Below, one piece after another: positions 15,864-24,303 of a stretch of 46,131 nt of DNA (position 1 is its first letter; each line of letters opens with the position of its first letter). Both the position numbers and the translations under genes were made by a program. Below the pieces are notes generated by a model that saw nothing but the letters and a program-made list of their open reading frames with translations, made no database searches and was not told the origin of the DNA. This DNA comes from Pseudomonadota bacterium (GTDB taxonomy: Bacteria; Pseudomonadota; Alphaproteobacteria; Rhizobiales; Devosiaceae), in NCBI GenBank assembly GCA_023393475.1, contig JAEWLC010000035.1, positions 1-46,131 of the forward strand. Direction: 5' to 3'.

Positions 15864-17273
15864 CTACTCCCCCGCATAAGCCTCGCGCATCTCCTCGATC
15901 TCGCCCAGCGCCTCGTAGAGCGGCCGCCAGTCGTCGCGCTCGGCGATCGGCGCCCACAGCGCCTCCATCTCGTCGATCAGTATGGTCCGCGGTGTCTCCC
16001 GCGCAAAATACGGGTGCCCGAGATTGGCATCCGCCGCCGTCGGATGCGCCGCGATCAGCCCCGCCAGCGCCTCGAACGCCGGCCCGCGATAGACCTCGGC
16101 CACCGGGCTCCGCATCGCCCGCCCGCCGTCGCCCCCGCGCCAGTCGAAGAAGAACTGCTCGGACGGCATCTGCGTCTCGTTGAGGACGTTGAACACCTCC
16201 GCCACGAGCGTCGAATCCGCCTCCACTCCGATCGACGCCAGCCCCAGCCGCTTCAGCACCGCCGCCCAGACCGAGCGCTGGAAGGCCGGCCAGAAGCGGT
16301 TGAGCGCCGCCTCCATCTCTGCGTGCTCGCCCAGCGGCAGCAGCACCTCGGCAAACCGCGTCAGGTTCCAGGCCAGCACATCCGGTTGCTTGCCGAACGC
16401 GTAGAGCCCCCATTCGTCGAAATAGGCTGCCGTGAAGTTGGGATCGTAGGTCGGCAGGAACCGCCACGGCCCGTAGTCAAAACTCTCGCCGGTGATGTTG
16501 ATATTGTCGGTGTTGAGCACGCCATGGACGAACCCGGCCGCGATCCAGTTCGCCCCGGTCTCGGCCACCGCCTCGCTCACCGCCCCGAGGAACTTTGCCG
16601 CCCGCCCGTTGTCACCCTCGACCCAGAGCTGAGGGTAATATTCGCGCACCGAATGATCGACGAGCCGCCTCAGCCGCTCCTCTTCCCTGAGATAGCTCAG
16701 CCGCTGGAACGAGCCGATCCGCGTATGCCCATGGCTCAGCCGCACCAGTACCGACGAGCGCGTTGGAGACGGCTCGTCACCGCGCTGCAACTCCTCGCCG
16801 GTCTCGATCAGCGACAGCGATTTCGACGTGTTGACGCCCACCGCCTCCAGCATCGCCGTCGCCAGCACCTCGCGCACCCCGCCCTTGAGCGTCAGCCGCC
16901 CGTCCCCGCCGCGCGACCACGGCGTCCGCCCCGAGCCCTTGGTGCCCAAGTCCATTAGCCGGCCGTCGTTCAGGTCCTCGAGCTGCGCATGGAGGAACCC
17001 GCGCCCATCGCCGAGATCGGGGTTGTAGGTCTGGAACTGATGCCCGTGATAGCGCAGCGCCAGCGGCTCCGCGAACGACCCCGGCAGCGGCTCGAAGCGC
17101 CCGAAATAGCCGATCCACTCCTCGTCGCTGAGCCCGTCGAGCCCCACCGACTGCGCCGCCCGCTGGTTCCGATAGCGCAGGATCGTCTCGGGAAAGGCAG
17201 CGGCCTTCACCTTGTCGAAGTAGCCTTCTCCGAGTTCGGCGTGGGTGGTGCGGGGCTTGAACGGATGGGTCAT
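15864..17273 (-). CDS. selO: SelO/YdiU family protein adenylyltransferase (pseudokinase)
   Basis: A 469-residue SelO-family protein. Characterised members transfer AMP from ATP to Ser/Thr/Tyr of target proteins and affect redox homeostasis. It shows the glycine-rich DLGTKGSGRTPWSRGGDGR segment, the VLATAML helix, the VNTSKSLSL strand, HGVLNTDNINI with the catalytic-loop Asp, and a FDYGPWRF metal-binding motif equivalent to DFG. Length is close to the usual 470-490. The C terminus does not end in the Cys-containing tail of E. coli SelO. The ATG at 17273 was chosen because the sequence upstream is a repeat element. It is last in a minus-strand series. Confidence 0.88.
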   Translation of the reverse strand: MTHPFKPRTTHAELGEGYFDKVKAAAFPETILRYRNQRAAQSVGLDGLSDEEWIGYFGRFEPLPGSFAEPLALRYHGHQFQTYNPDLGDGRGFLHAQLEDLNDGRLMDLGTKGSGRTPWSRGGDGRLTLKGGVREVLATAMLEAVGVNTSKSLSLIETGEELQRGDEPSPTRSSVLVRLSHGHTRIGSFQRLSYLREEERLRRLVDHSVREYYPQLWVEGDNGRAAKFLGAVSEAVAETGANWIAAGFVHGVLNTDNINITGESFDYGPWRFLPTYDPNFTAAYFDEWGLYAFGKQPDVLAWNLTRFAEVLLPLGEHAEMEAALNRFWPAFQRSVWAAVLKRLGLASIGVEADSTLVAEVFNVLNETQMPSEQFFFDWRGGDGGRAMRSPVAEVYRGPAFEALAGLIAAHPTAADANLGHPYFARETPRTILIDEMEALWAPIAERDDWRPLYEALGEIEEMREAYAGE

Positions 17274-17284
17274 CGTCTCTGGCT

Positions 17285-17403
17285 CACCCCTCATCCGCCC
17301 CTCGGGCACCTTCTCCCACAAGGGGAGAAGGCCACTCCGCAGATTTCTCAGTCAGGCCTTCTCCCTTGATGGGAGAAGGTGGGCGAAGCCCGGATGAGGG
17401 TGG
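17285..17403. repeat. REP-like inverted pair (type C)
   Basis: Two inverted hairpin units face each other: CACCCCTCATCCGCCCCTCG / CACCTTCTCCC..GGGGAGAAGG on the left and CCTTCTCCCTTGATGGGAGA / AGGTGGGCGAAGCCCGGATG on the right, ending GAGGGTG. This is the common Rhizobiales CTTCTCCC..GGGAGAAGG intergenic palindrome. It fills the gap between selO and the RNA methyltransferase gene. Confidence 0.75.
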
Positions 17404-17420
17404 GGCCAGGCTCACCGTCC

Positions 17421-18614
17421 TCACCGCCTGAACACCCCCACCACCTCGACATGCGTCGAGTATGCGAACTGATCCACCGGCACCACGCTCTCCAGCCGGT
17501 ACCCACCTGCGATCAGGATGGCCGCATCGCGTGCAAAAGTCTTGGGCTCGCACGAGACCGACACCACCGTCTTCACCTTCGATCGCGCGATCTCCTTCGC
17601 CTGCGCCTCGGCGCCGGCACGCGGCGGATCGAACACCACGGCGTCGAATGGGTTAAGCTCGATCGGCGCCAGCGGGTCGCGGAACAGGTCGCGTGGCCGG
17701 GCCTCGATCGGCTTCAGCCCCTGCACGTGGTTGAAGGCCTTCTGTAGCGCCGCGATGGCCGGCCGGTCGCTATCGGCCGCGAACACCCGTGATCCCTCGG
17801 CCAGCCGCAGCGCGAACGGGCCCACCCCGCAGAAGAGATCGGCCACTGACTTGGCCTTGCCGATCCCCTCGATCACCAGACGCGCCAGCGTCGCCTCGGC
17901 GGCTTCCGTCGCCTGGAGGAAGCTCGCCGGCGGAATCTCGACCAGTGCCTTGCCCATCCTGATGGCCGGCGGCTGCTGCATGAACACGGGGTCGCCGTTG
18001 AAGATCAGCCGCGCCAGCTTGTGGGCCCGCGCGAACTCGGCCAGTTGCACCGGCTTCAGCTTCCGCTCCGATTTCACGCTGAGGTCGAGCCCGGTGTCGG
18101 TCGCGGTGAAGCTGACGTCGCTGTCCCCGGCCAGCGGCTGCAGCGCCCGCGCGATCCGTGGCGCGTGCTTCGACAATACCGGCACGAGGATCGGGCAGGC
18201 ATCGATATCGAGCACCTCATGCGACTTGGCGCGCATGTAGCCGGCACCGCTCTTCCGCACATGCAGCGTTGCCCGCCGCCGCCCGACGCCGGTCGCATCG
18301 ACCAGCTCGGCGACGTCGGCAGTCACATTGGCATGGGCCAGCGCGTTGACCACCAGCTCGCGCTTGAACGCGGCATAGCTCGCCCGGTTGAGATGCTGCA
18401 GCGAGCATCCGCCGCACGCGCCGAAATAGGGGCTGATCGGTTCCGCCCGCTCGGCACTGGGCTCGAGGATGGAGAGCAGCGTCCCGCGTTCGCCCTCGCG
18501 CGCAATCTCGACCCGCTCTCCCGGCAGGGTGAAGGGTACGAACACCTTCTCGCCCGCAATCTCGGCGATGCCATCGCCATGCTGGCCCAGGGACTGGATG
18601 GTAACTTCGGTCAT
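17421..18614 (-). CDS. Class I SAM-dependent RNA methyltransferase (TrmA/RlmD family)
   Basis: A 397-residue 5-methyluridine-type RNA methyltransferase. An N-terminal TRAM domain (1-55) is followed by the cluster region, the SAM site DLFCGVGPFAL, DPPRAG, the catalytic Cys355 in VSCEPKTFARD and the base Glu390 in THVEVVGVFRR. In RlmD-type enzymes four Cys bind a 4Fe-4S cluster as C-x5-C-x2-C plus one distal. Here Cys67, Cys70 and Cys139 are present but the first is Ser61. It is probably a 23S rRNA m5U methyltransferase; which U cannot be told. It starts with ATG at 18614, 42 bp after the GNAT gene. Confidence 0.85.
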   Translation of the reverse strand: MTEVTIQSLGQHGDGIAEIAGEKVFVPFTLPGERVEIAREGERGTLLSILEPSAERAEPISPYFGACGGCSLQHLNRASYAAFKRELVVNALAHANVTADVAELVDATGVGRRRATLHVRKSGAGYMRAKSHEVLDIDACPILVPVLSKHAPRIARALQPLAGDSDVSFTATDTGLDLSVKSERKLKPVQLAEFARAHKLARLIFNGDPVFMQQPPAIRMGKALVEIPPASFLQATEAAEATLARLVIEGIGKAKSVADLFCGVGPFALRLAEGSRVFAADSDRPAIAALQKAFNHVQGLKPIEARPRDLFRDPLAPIELNPFDAVVFDPPRAGAEAQAKEIARSKVKTVVSVSCEPKTFARDAAILIAGGYRLESVVPVDQFAYSTHVEVVGVFRR

Positions 18615-18656
18615 GCGACTGGGGGTAGCAGGGAAATCCGGCGCGCGTAAGCCGTC

Positions 18657-19100
18657 TCACTCGCGCTGCAGGTCATACCGGAGGTCCGGCCAGTCCGAAC
18701 CAGCAAGCCAGTCCTCAAGCAGTTCGCGGAACCGGCTCTTCTCGATCGCCATGCCCGTCCGCCACCACCAGCGCACTTCGGCCGATCTCTCGCCGGCCAG
18801 CGACGGGTAGAGATAGAGGCACCCCAGATACGCGCCCGCGCCATCCTCGATGATCCAGGCAAAGCTGCGCCGGGATTCGAACTCGCGCTGATGCCAGGCG
18901 AGGTCGAGCAGGTTGTCGTGCCGCGTCAGCCCCTGTGGCCAGGTCGAGCCGGGCGTCGCCGACTTGATCTCGGCGGCACTCTCCATCACTGCCACGTAGT
19001 CCCGCTCGACATCGTCGACCGTCAGCATCCTGAGCGTAAAGGCGCCGAGCACCTGAACGCGCGGGATCGACCAGTCCTTGAACAGCGGATGCGGACGCAT
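18657..19100 (-). CDS. GNAT-like acetyltransferase family protein
   Basis: A 147-residue protein with a degenerate GNAT fold: strand FTLRMLTVDDVERDY, the FAWIIEDGAGAYLGCLYLYP hairpin (strand beta-4, motif A entry) and an EVRWWWRTGMA segment. The pyrophosphate-binding R/QxxGxG/A loop is not clear, so catalysis is uncertain. Its ATG at 19100 directly abuts the TAG of the upstream FAD-enzyme gene, so the two are translationally coupled. The substrate is unknown. Confidence 0.65.
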   Translation of the reverse strand: MRPHPLFKDWSIPRVQVLGAFTLRMLTVDDVERDYVAVMESAAEIKSATPGSTWPQGLTRHDNLLDLAWHQREFESRRSFAWIIEDGAGAYLGCLYLYPSLAGERSAEVRWWWRTGMAIEKSRFRELLEDWLAGSDWPDLRYDLQRE

Positions 19101-22001
19101 CTACCGGCTCACCTTCTCGAGGAGGCTTGCGATCGAAAAGAACGGAATCCCCATCCGCTCGCTGAGCCCGGTGGCGCAGGTCGATACCGTCGAGAGCCCG
19201 ATTTCGCACCCCTCCGGAATCTGCGCCTTGCCGAACCGCGTCGCATGTTCGTTGAGCTCGGGGATGAACAGCCCCTTGTCGCCGGCATAGCCGCAGCAGC
19301 TGATCGCATCGAGCACCACGACCTTGTCGGCAATCGCGCCCGCCAGCGCGTTGATCGCCTGCTGCTCCTTGAGCCGCTGCGCCGAGCAGTTGTGATGCAC
19401 CGCCACTGCCGGGAGCTTCTGCGTCACCTTGAGCTTCGGCAGCACTTCGGCGAGCAAATACTCGGCCGAGTCCGACACCGCAGCCTCGCCCGGATGCTCG
19501 CGCATGTGCTTGGCGCAGGTCGAGGCATCGGTCACCACCCCGCAGGCACCGCCGCCCGAGAGCCGGTCGATCTCGGCCCGCGTCCTGCCGCCCACGCGCT
19601 CGGCTTCCTCTGGAAATCCCTTCGACAGGAACGGCTGCCCGCAGCACTCGCCTGTCGCATGATCAGGCACCACCGGATCGAACCCGGCCCGTCGCAGCAG
19701 CGTCACCATCGCGTCCGTCGTCGGCAGCAGCCCGTTCTCGCTCGTGGACGCTCCGAACAGGCGCGTCGCGCAGCTGGGGAAATAGACCACCTTCTCGCCC
19801 GACCCTTCCGGCGCCACCTTCGGTGCCCCTGGTCCCGGCCGCAGCGCCGGCGATACCCGCGGCACCGCCCCGCCCGTCACCTTGCGCGCCAGCCCGGCCA
19901 GCGCATCCGTCGCCCCATTGCCGATGATGGTGCGCGACAATGCCTGCGCCCCGACGCCGAGCTTCATGCCGCGCTCGAGCGCCACGGTATGCCCGCCGAC
20001 GGCATGCGCCACCCGCCGCTGCGAGTCCGTCCGCCGCCGCGCCCGCTCGCCGATCACCATCGAGCCGGTCTCGATGCCCACCGGGCAGCGCAGCGCACAG
20101 ACATTGCCCGCCGCACAGGTCGCGAGCCCGGCATATTCGAACAGCTCCTCCATCTCGGCGAGCCGCTTGGGGTCCTCGCCCGTGGCCTTGAGCCGCGCCT
20201 TCTCGCGCGTCACCACGATGCGCTGGCGCGGGCTCATCGTCATGTGGTGGCTCGGGCAGGCCGGCTCGCAAAAACCGCACTCGATGCACATGTCGACGAT
20301 CTCGTCGGCCAGCGGCATCCGCTTCAGGTCATGCACATGCACCTGCGGGTCGGCGTTGAGCAGCACGCCCGGATTGAGCAGCCCCTCGGGATCGAACAGC
20401 GCCTTGATCCGGTGCATCACCCGATAGGCCGTCGTGCCCCATTCGAGCTCGACGAACGAGGCGATCGCCCGCCCGGTGCCGTGCTCGGCCTTGAGCGAGC
20501 CGCCATACTGCACCGACACCAGTTCGCCGAGAGCAATGGAGAACTTGTCGAACTGCTCCACTTCGGCCGGGTTGGCGAAATCCGCCGCCATCTGGAAATG
20601 CAGGTTCCCCGCCAGCGCGTGCCCGAACAGCACGCCGTCATAATACCCGTACTCGTCGAGAAGCTTCCGCATGTCGATGACGAAGTCGGCGAGCTGTTCG
20701 ACCGGCGCCGCCACGTCCTCGGTCAGCATCGTTGTACCCTTGGGCCGCGTCGCCCCGAACATCGGGATGAAACCCTTGCGCATGTCCCACAGCAGATGCG
20801 CCCGCTCCGCGTCGCCATCGGCGAAGTCGATGTCGGTCGCCCCTTCCGCCGCGAGGATCGCCGTGGCCTTGGCGACTTCCCTCGCCAGCTCCTCCGGGCT
20901 CTCGGCCGTCACATCCACCAGCATGGCCGGCGACGTCTCGGTAAAGAACCGCAGGTACGGCTGCATCACCGGCAGGTGTTCGACCGCCGCCAGCGCCCGC
21001 CGCTCCAGATACTCCGCCGAGGTCACGCCATGCGTCTGCTGCACCCCGCCATTGGCGAGCCGCGTGATCGCCCGCCCGCACGAATGCGGATCGGGGAACG
21101 GGATCAGCCCCGTCACCTTGTAGGGATGTTCCGGGATGGTGTTGTAGGTCACCTCCGACACGAACCCGAGCGTTCCCTCCGATCCGACGATCAGGTGGAT
21201 CAGGATGTCGATCGGATCGTGGAAATCGACCAGCGCGTTGATCGAGTAACCGACCGTGTTCTTGATCCGGTATTTTTCCCGGATCAGCGCCACGAGTTCG
21301 GTGTCCCCGCAGACTTCCACATGCAGGTCGTGGAGTTGCTGTAGAAGTCCGGCGTGCGAAACCCTGAAGTTCCGCACCGAGTCCGCATCGCCCGAATCGA
21401 GCACGGTGCCGTCGACCAGCATCACCCGCAGCCGCGCCATCGTGTGATAGGTGTTGTAGGCTACGCCGCAGCACATGCCCGACGAGTTGTTGTTCACCAC
21501 CCCGCCGATCTTGCAGGTGGCCTGGCTCGCCGGATCGGGCCCGATCTTTTTGTTGAACGGTTTCAAGGCCTTGTTGACGTTGGCGACGATGTTCGCCGGC
21601 CCCAGCGTCACCTGCTCGGCGCCCAGATGCACCTGGAGCTTCCGCCACCCGTCCCCCAGCACCGCCAGCACGCCATCGGTGATCGCCTGCCCGGATAGCG
21701 AGGTGCCCGCCGCCCGAAAGGTCAGCGGTAGCTTTTCGGCCCGCGCCGCCGCTATGACCTCCCTAACCTCTTGTTCCGTATTGACGATAACCACCACTGC
21801 CGGCTCGAGCCGATAGTGGCTGGCATCCCCCGAATAGGCGTAGGTCATCACCGGGTCGGTCATGATCCGGTCGGCCCGGATCACCCCCTTGAGCCGCGCC
21901 GCCACACCCTGCCCGGCCGCAGCCTTGTCCACCCCGATCGGGGCCATGTCGTTCACGTTACCAACCGCCGTCTGAAATTGCCGGGCGGAGACTAGAGCCA
22001 T
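19101..22001 (-). CDS. FAD-binding and Fe-S D-2-hydroxyacid (D-lactate-type) dehydrogenase
   Basis: A protein of about 966 residues combining a VAO/PCMH-type FAD domain (LPLTFRAAGTSLSGQAITDG), FAD-oxidase C domain and a GlpC-like Fe-S half. The first ferredoxin motif CIECGFCEPACPSHH is near 570-585 and the second CAAGNVCALRCPVG near 625-640. Two CCG motifs (CCGQPFLSKGF and CCGYAGDKGLF) end it. Such fusions oxidise D-lactate or D-2-hydroxyglutarate and pass electrons to the quinone or cytochrome pool. The start is uncertain: ATG 22001 or ATG 21947 (MAPIGVDK); neither has a strong ribosome binding site. Upstream lies the padR terminator, so it has its own promoter. Confidence 0.88.
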   Translation of the reverse strand: MALVSARQFQTAVGNVNDMAPIGVDKAAAGQGVAARLKGVIRADRIMTDPVMTYAYSGDASHYRLEPAVVVIVNTEQEVREVIAAARAEKLPLTFRAAGTSLSGQAITDGVLAVLGDGWRKLQVHLGAEQVTLGPANIVANVNKALKPFNKKIGPDPASQATCKIGGVVNNNSSGMCCGVAYNTYHTMARLRVMLVDGTVLDSGDADSVRNFRVSHAGLLQQLHDLHVEVCGDTELVALIREKYRIKNTVGYSINALVDFHDPIDILIHLIVGSEGTLGFVSEVTYNTIPEHPYKVTGLIPFPDPHSCGRAITRLANGGVQQTHGVTSAEYLERRALAAVEHLPVMQPYLRFFTETSPAMLVDVTAESPEELAREVAKATAILAAEGATDIDFADGDAERAHLLWDMRKGFIPMFGATRPKGTTMLTEDVAAPVEQLADFVIDMRKLLDEYGYYDGVLFGHALAGNLHFQMAADFANPAEVEQFDKFSIALGELVSVQYGGSLKAEHGTGRAIASFVELEWGTTAYRVMHRIKALFDPEGLLNPGVLLNADPQVHVHDLKRMPLADEIVDMCIECGFCEPACPSHHMTMSPRQRIVVTREKARLKATGEDPKRLAEMEELFEYAGLATCAAGNVCALRCPVGIETGSMVIGERARRRTDSQRRVAHAVGGHTVALERGMKLGVGAQALSRTIIGNGATDALAGLARKVTGGAVPRVSPALRPGPGAPKVAPEGSGEKVVYFPSCATRLFGASTSENGLLPTTDAMVTLLRRAGFDPVVPDHATGECCGQPFLSKGFPEEAERVGGRTRAEIDRLSGGGACGVVTDASTCAKHMREHPGEAAVSDSAEYLLAEVLPKLKVTQKLPAVAVHHNCSAQRLKEQQAINALAGAIADKVVVLDAISCCGYAGDKGLFIPELNEHATRFGKAQIPEGCEIGLSTVSTCATGLSERMGIPFFSIASLLEKVSR

Positions 22002-22043
22002 TCCAGCCTGGGTGGTAGTCGCACAACGCCAGCGCGGCGAAAC

Positions 22044-22079
22044 AAAAAAGGGCGCCGGGATCATCTCCCGGCGCCCTTT
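22044..22079 (-). terminator. Intrinsic terminator of the padR gene
   Basis: On the minus strand an 11-bp perfect stem (GGGCGCCGGGA/TCCCGGCGCCC, 5-nt loop) is followed by T6. It begins about 19 bp beyond the PadR stop codon. Confidence 0.9.
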
Positions 22080-22097
22080 GCGCGATAGCAGTCGCGA

Positions 22098-22946
22098 TCA
22101 GATATCGATATCGGCCCCGTCGTCGTCGAGCCCGTCGCGGATATCGCGCGCAGCACGCTGCAGGATCTGGCTGACCCGCTGCTCATGCTCCGGCCCGCGC
22201 TTCAGCGCCGCTTTGATCGCCTTCTTCAGCGCCTTGCGCGCCTCGTTCACTTCCGGCGCCACGTCGTCGATATCACGGTCGGGGCGCTCGCCCGGCCCGA
22301 ATCCGGGCCCAAACCCGGGTCCGCGCCCGTGCCAGTGCTCGCTGCCCGGCGGGGGCGGAGGCGGCGGAGCGTCCGCATCGCTGAACCAGCCATGGCGGCC
22401 AAACTGGCGCCCCATGCCACGAAATCGCTCGCGGAACTGCTCCGCCTCCTCGGGCGTGAACGGGAAATCACGGCTGCCCATGCGCTCGCGCAGCTGCTCC
22501 ATGCCGGCTCCGGCCTTGGCGAGGAAATCGAGCGTCGACTGGATCGCCTCCCGGTTCTCCCCGAGATGCGTCCGGCCTTCGTCGGTGATGGTGTAGAGCT
22601 TCTTGTTGCCCTCCGCCGACGAGATCACGTAGCCCGCCTCCTCGAGATAGGTGAGCGCCGGATAGACGATGCCGGGGCTGGGCGAATAAAAGCCCTTCGA
22701 ATGGTCCTCGATCGCCTTGATCAGGTCGTAGCCGTGGCGCGGCTGCTGCTCGATCAGGTAGAGCGCGACGAGGCGCAAATCGCCCGAGGCGAGCATCCGC
22801 CCGATGCGGAAATTGCCCCCGAACCCACCCCACTCGCCGGGGTTGATGTTCATGTTGAAGTCACCAAATTTGCGGAACCCACGGCGGGCCATCGCTTCCA
22901 TGCGACGCCACTGCCGGTCCCAGCGCGGATCGTGATTGTGGTGCAT
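22098..22946 (-). CDS. PadR family transcriptional regulator
   Basis: A 282-residue PadR-type repressor. Residues about 50-130 form the winged helix (DLRLVALYLIEQQPRHGYDL, IVYPALTYLEEAGYV, KKLYTITDEG). A His/Arg-rich N-terminal extension (MHHNHDPRWDRQWRRMEAM), a polyproline-glycine linker (PPPPPPPGSEHWHGRG) and a charged C-terminal helix surround it. The open frame begins with TTG at 22958, but ATG 22946 with GGAG seven bases upstream is the better start. Palindromic sites overlap its leader, so it is probably autoregulated. The His-rich start suggests metal sensing, which is speculation. Confidence 0.9.
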   Translation of the reverse strand: MHHNHDPRWDRQWRRMEAMARRGFRKFGDFNMNINPGEWGGFGGNFRIGRMLASGDLRLVALYLIEQQPRHGYDLIKAIEDHSKGFYSPSPGIVYPALTYLEEAGYVISSAEGNKKLYTITDEGRTHLGENREAIQSTLDFLAKAGAGMEQLRERMGSRDFPFTPEEAEQFRERFRGMGRQFGRHGWFSDADAPPPPPPPGSEHWHGRGPGFGPGFGPGERPDRDIDDVAPEVNEARKALKKAIKAALKRGPEHEQRVSQILQRAARDIRDGLDDDGADIDI

Positions 22947-22956
22947 CTCACACTCC

Positions 22957-22968
22957 AAGATATATCTT
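22957..22968. promoter_or_regulatory. PadR operator, proximal copy
   Basis: AAGATATATCTT is a perfect 12-bp palindrome immediately upstream of the ribosome binding site of the PadR gene. AT-rich ATAT-cored dyads are typical PadR sites. Binding here would block transcription or initiation. Confidence 0.7.
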
Positions 22969-23006
22969 AAGGTGACCTGAAGATAGAACTCGCCTGAAGC
23001 GCCTTC

Positions 23007-23029
23007 AAGATATGTCCAAGATATATCTT
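23007..23029. promoter_or_regulatory. PadR operator, distal copies
   Basis: A second perfect AAGATATATCTT (23018-23029) lies 61 bp from the first. A decayed copy AAGATATGTC (23007-23016) adjoins it. The three sites flank the expected promoter of the PadR gene and are the most AT-rich part of the neighbourhood. Confidence 0.7.
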
Positions 23030-23048
23030 ATAAGCGATGACCCTCATG

Positions 23049-23231
23049 TCCTCGCCCGCGGGGCGGGGGAGGGGGACCAGCGAAGCTGGTGGAGGGGGAA
23101 GTCAAAGCCTCGGTCCATGATGCTCCCCGGCTCGCCCACCCCACTGGCCGTCATCCCAGCGAAAGCTGGGACCCAAATATCAGCCGACACCAGCCGAGAG
23201 ATGGATCCCTGCCTTCGCAGGGATGACATCG
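23049..23231. repeat. Composite REP-like element (types B and D)
   Basis: A type B unit (GCGGGGGAGGGGGACCAGCG, AAGCTGGTGGAGGGGG) covers 23055-23097. An inverted pair follows: GTCATCCCAGCGAAAGCTGG-GACCCA (23150-23175) and GGATCCCTGCCTTCGCAGGG-ATGAC (about 23202-23227). The outer frame equals type A with different stem arms. It fills the gap between padR and the MBL gene. Confidence 0.7.
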
Positions 23232-23254
23232 AGTTGGTGCAGTGGCGCAGAGCA

Positions 23255-24061
23255 CTAAGGCGCAATCGCCGCGATATATCTTTCCGCCGACGCGTGCACC
23301 CGCGCCTTCGCGTCGGATGTCATCACCCGGTCCCACCAGGCCGAGTAGATCCGGTCATAGGCGAACGGCTCGACGCAGCCGACGATCCGTCGCACCTCTC
23401 GCTCCGGCAGCGGGATCAGGTTCGGGAACGAGTACATGAAGCTCACCCAGCGCGTATCCGGCACCACCATGATGGTATCGCCGGTCATCAGCACGCCCTT
23501 GCCGTCCGCACCCGGCCAATGCAGCGCCGTCGAGCCGACGAAGTGCCCGCCGCAGCGGATCAGCGTCACGCCCTGCCCCAGGTCGAACGTCTCGCCGCTC
23601 CAGTAGCTGACGCGCTCGGACGGTCGCATCACATATTGCCGGTTGGCCTCGTGGATATGGATCGGCACCCCACCGAGCGCCTCCGACCAGTCGACCATCG
23701 AGGAATAGAAGTGCGGATGCGAGATCGCCATCGCCCGCACCCCGCCGAGTTCCTTGATCCGCTTGACGCCCTCGTCGGTCACCAGCGGCGTGCAATCCCA
23801 CAGGATCCCGCCGCGCGGCTGCTGGATCAGCAGCATGCGCTGCGCAATCGCAATCCCAGGCGTCGCGCCAATCCCTACAAGACCCGGCTCCTGCTCCCGA
23901 AACTCGATGGTGTGGTTTGCCTGCAGTTCCGCCAACGTCGTCCACCGCTGCCCCGACGCCGTCACATACTGCCGCTCGTCATCGCAGATCGCACACCGCT
24001 CCGGCGGCACCTCCGACGGCGCATGACCCACGCCACACGTGACACAGATGAAGGATTGCAT
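23255..24061 (-). CDS. MBL-fold metallo-hydrolase with N-terminal zinc ribbon
   Basis: A 268-residue protein. Four Cys (6, 9, 23, 26; CVTCGVGH and ERCAICDD) suggest a small zinc ribbon/rubredoxin-like knuckle. A metallo-beta-lactamase fold follows. The usual HxHxDH is SHPHFYSS, so the site-2 Asp and His are missing. Later ligands remain: His in CGGHFVGS and Asp in MTGDT. It may be a one-metal enzyme, or the family may use other residues. AGAGGAGA upstream supports the ATG at 24061. Cytoplasmic; the substrate is unknown. Confidence 0.8.
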   Translation of the reverse strand: MQSFICVTCGVGHAPSEVPPERCAICDDERQYVTASGQRWTTLAELQANHTIEFREQEPGLVGIGATPGIAIAQRMLLIQQPRGGILWDCTPLVTDEGVKRIKELGGVRAMAISHPHFYSSMVDWSEALGGVPIHIHEANRQYVMRPSERVSYWSGETFDLGQGVTLIRCGGHFVGSTALHWPGADGKGVLMTGDTIMVVPDTRWVSFMYSFPNLIPLPEREVRRIVGCVEPFAYDRIYSAWWDRVMTSDAKARVHASAERYIAAIAP

Positions 24062-24129
24062 CGAAATCTCCTCTCACGGTCGGGCAGTCTGGACGATGCT
24101 GCGCGAAACGCAACCAGCAGCGACCGCAG

Positions 24130-24283
24130 CGCACCCCTCCCCAACCCTCCCCGTCAAGGGGAGGGTGTCGACCTGCAATTGGGGCATCATCGTGCCCCAC
24201 GCGCCACCTCCCCCTCGACGGGGGAGGCAAGCGAAGCTTGTGAGCGTCAGCGAACTAGCGCAGCTCGGAGGGGGTGAGAGGGT
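24130..24283. repeat. REP-like element (type C/B variant)
   Basis: CCCTCCCCGTCAAGGGGAGG-GTG and CCTCCCCCTCGACGGGGGAG-GC hairpins are followed by CAAGCGAAGCTTGTGAGCG and a GGAGGGGGTGAGAG tail. This is another dispersed palindrome family in the gap between the MBL gene and the next minus-strand gene. Confidence 0.65.
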
Positions 24284-24303
24284 CGGCTCGGACCGTCGAA
24301 GCC

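Noticed and set aside
17285..17403. Repeated hairpins considered as a CRISPR-like array
   Set aside because: Only two inverted units with no regular spacers; it is a palindromic intergenic repeat.
18868..18888. tRNA T-arm-like sequence (GAGTTCGAATCCCGGCG on the minus strand)
   Set aside because: It lies inside the coding sequence of the GNAT-like gene, and no acceptor, D or anticodon arms can be built around it.
18891..21344. Open frame of 817 codons on the plus strand
   Set aside because: Antisense to the FAD/Fe-S dehydrogenase; rich in His/Arg with no domain. Shadow of a real gene.
23012..24277. Open frame of 421 codons on the plus strand beginning in the padR operator region
   Set aside because: It runs through a repeat element and then antisense to the MBL-fold gene, with no recognisable domain.
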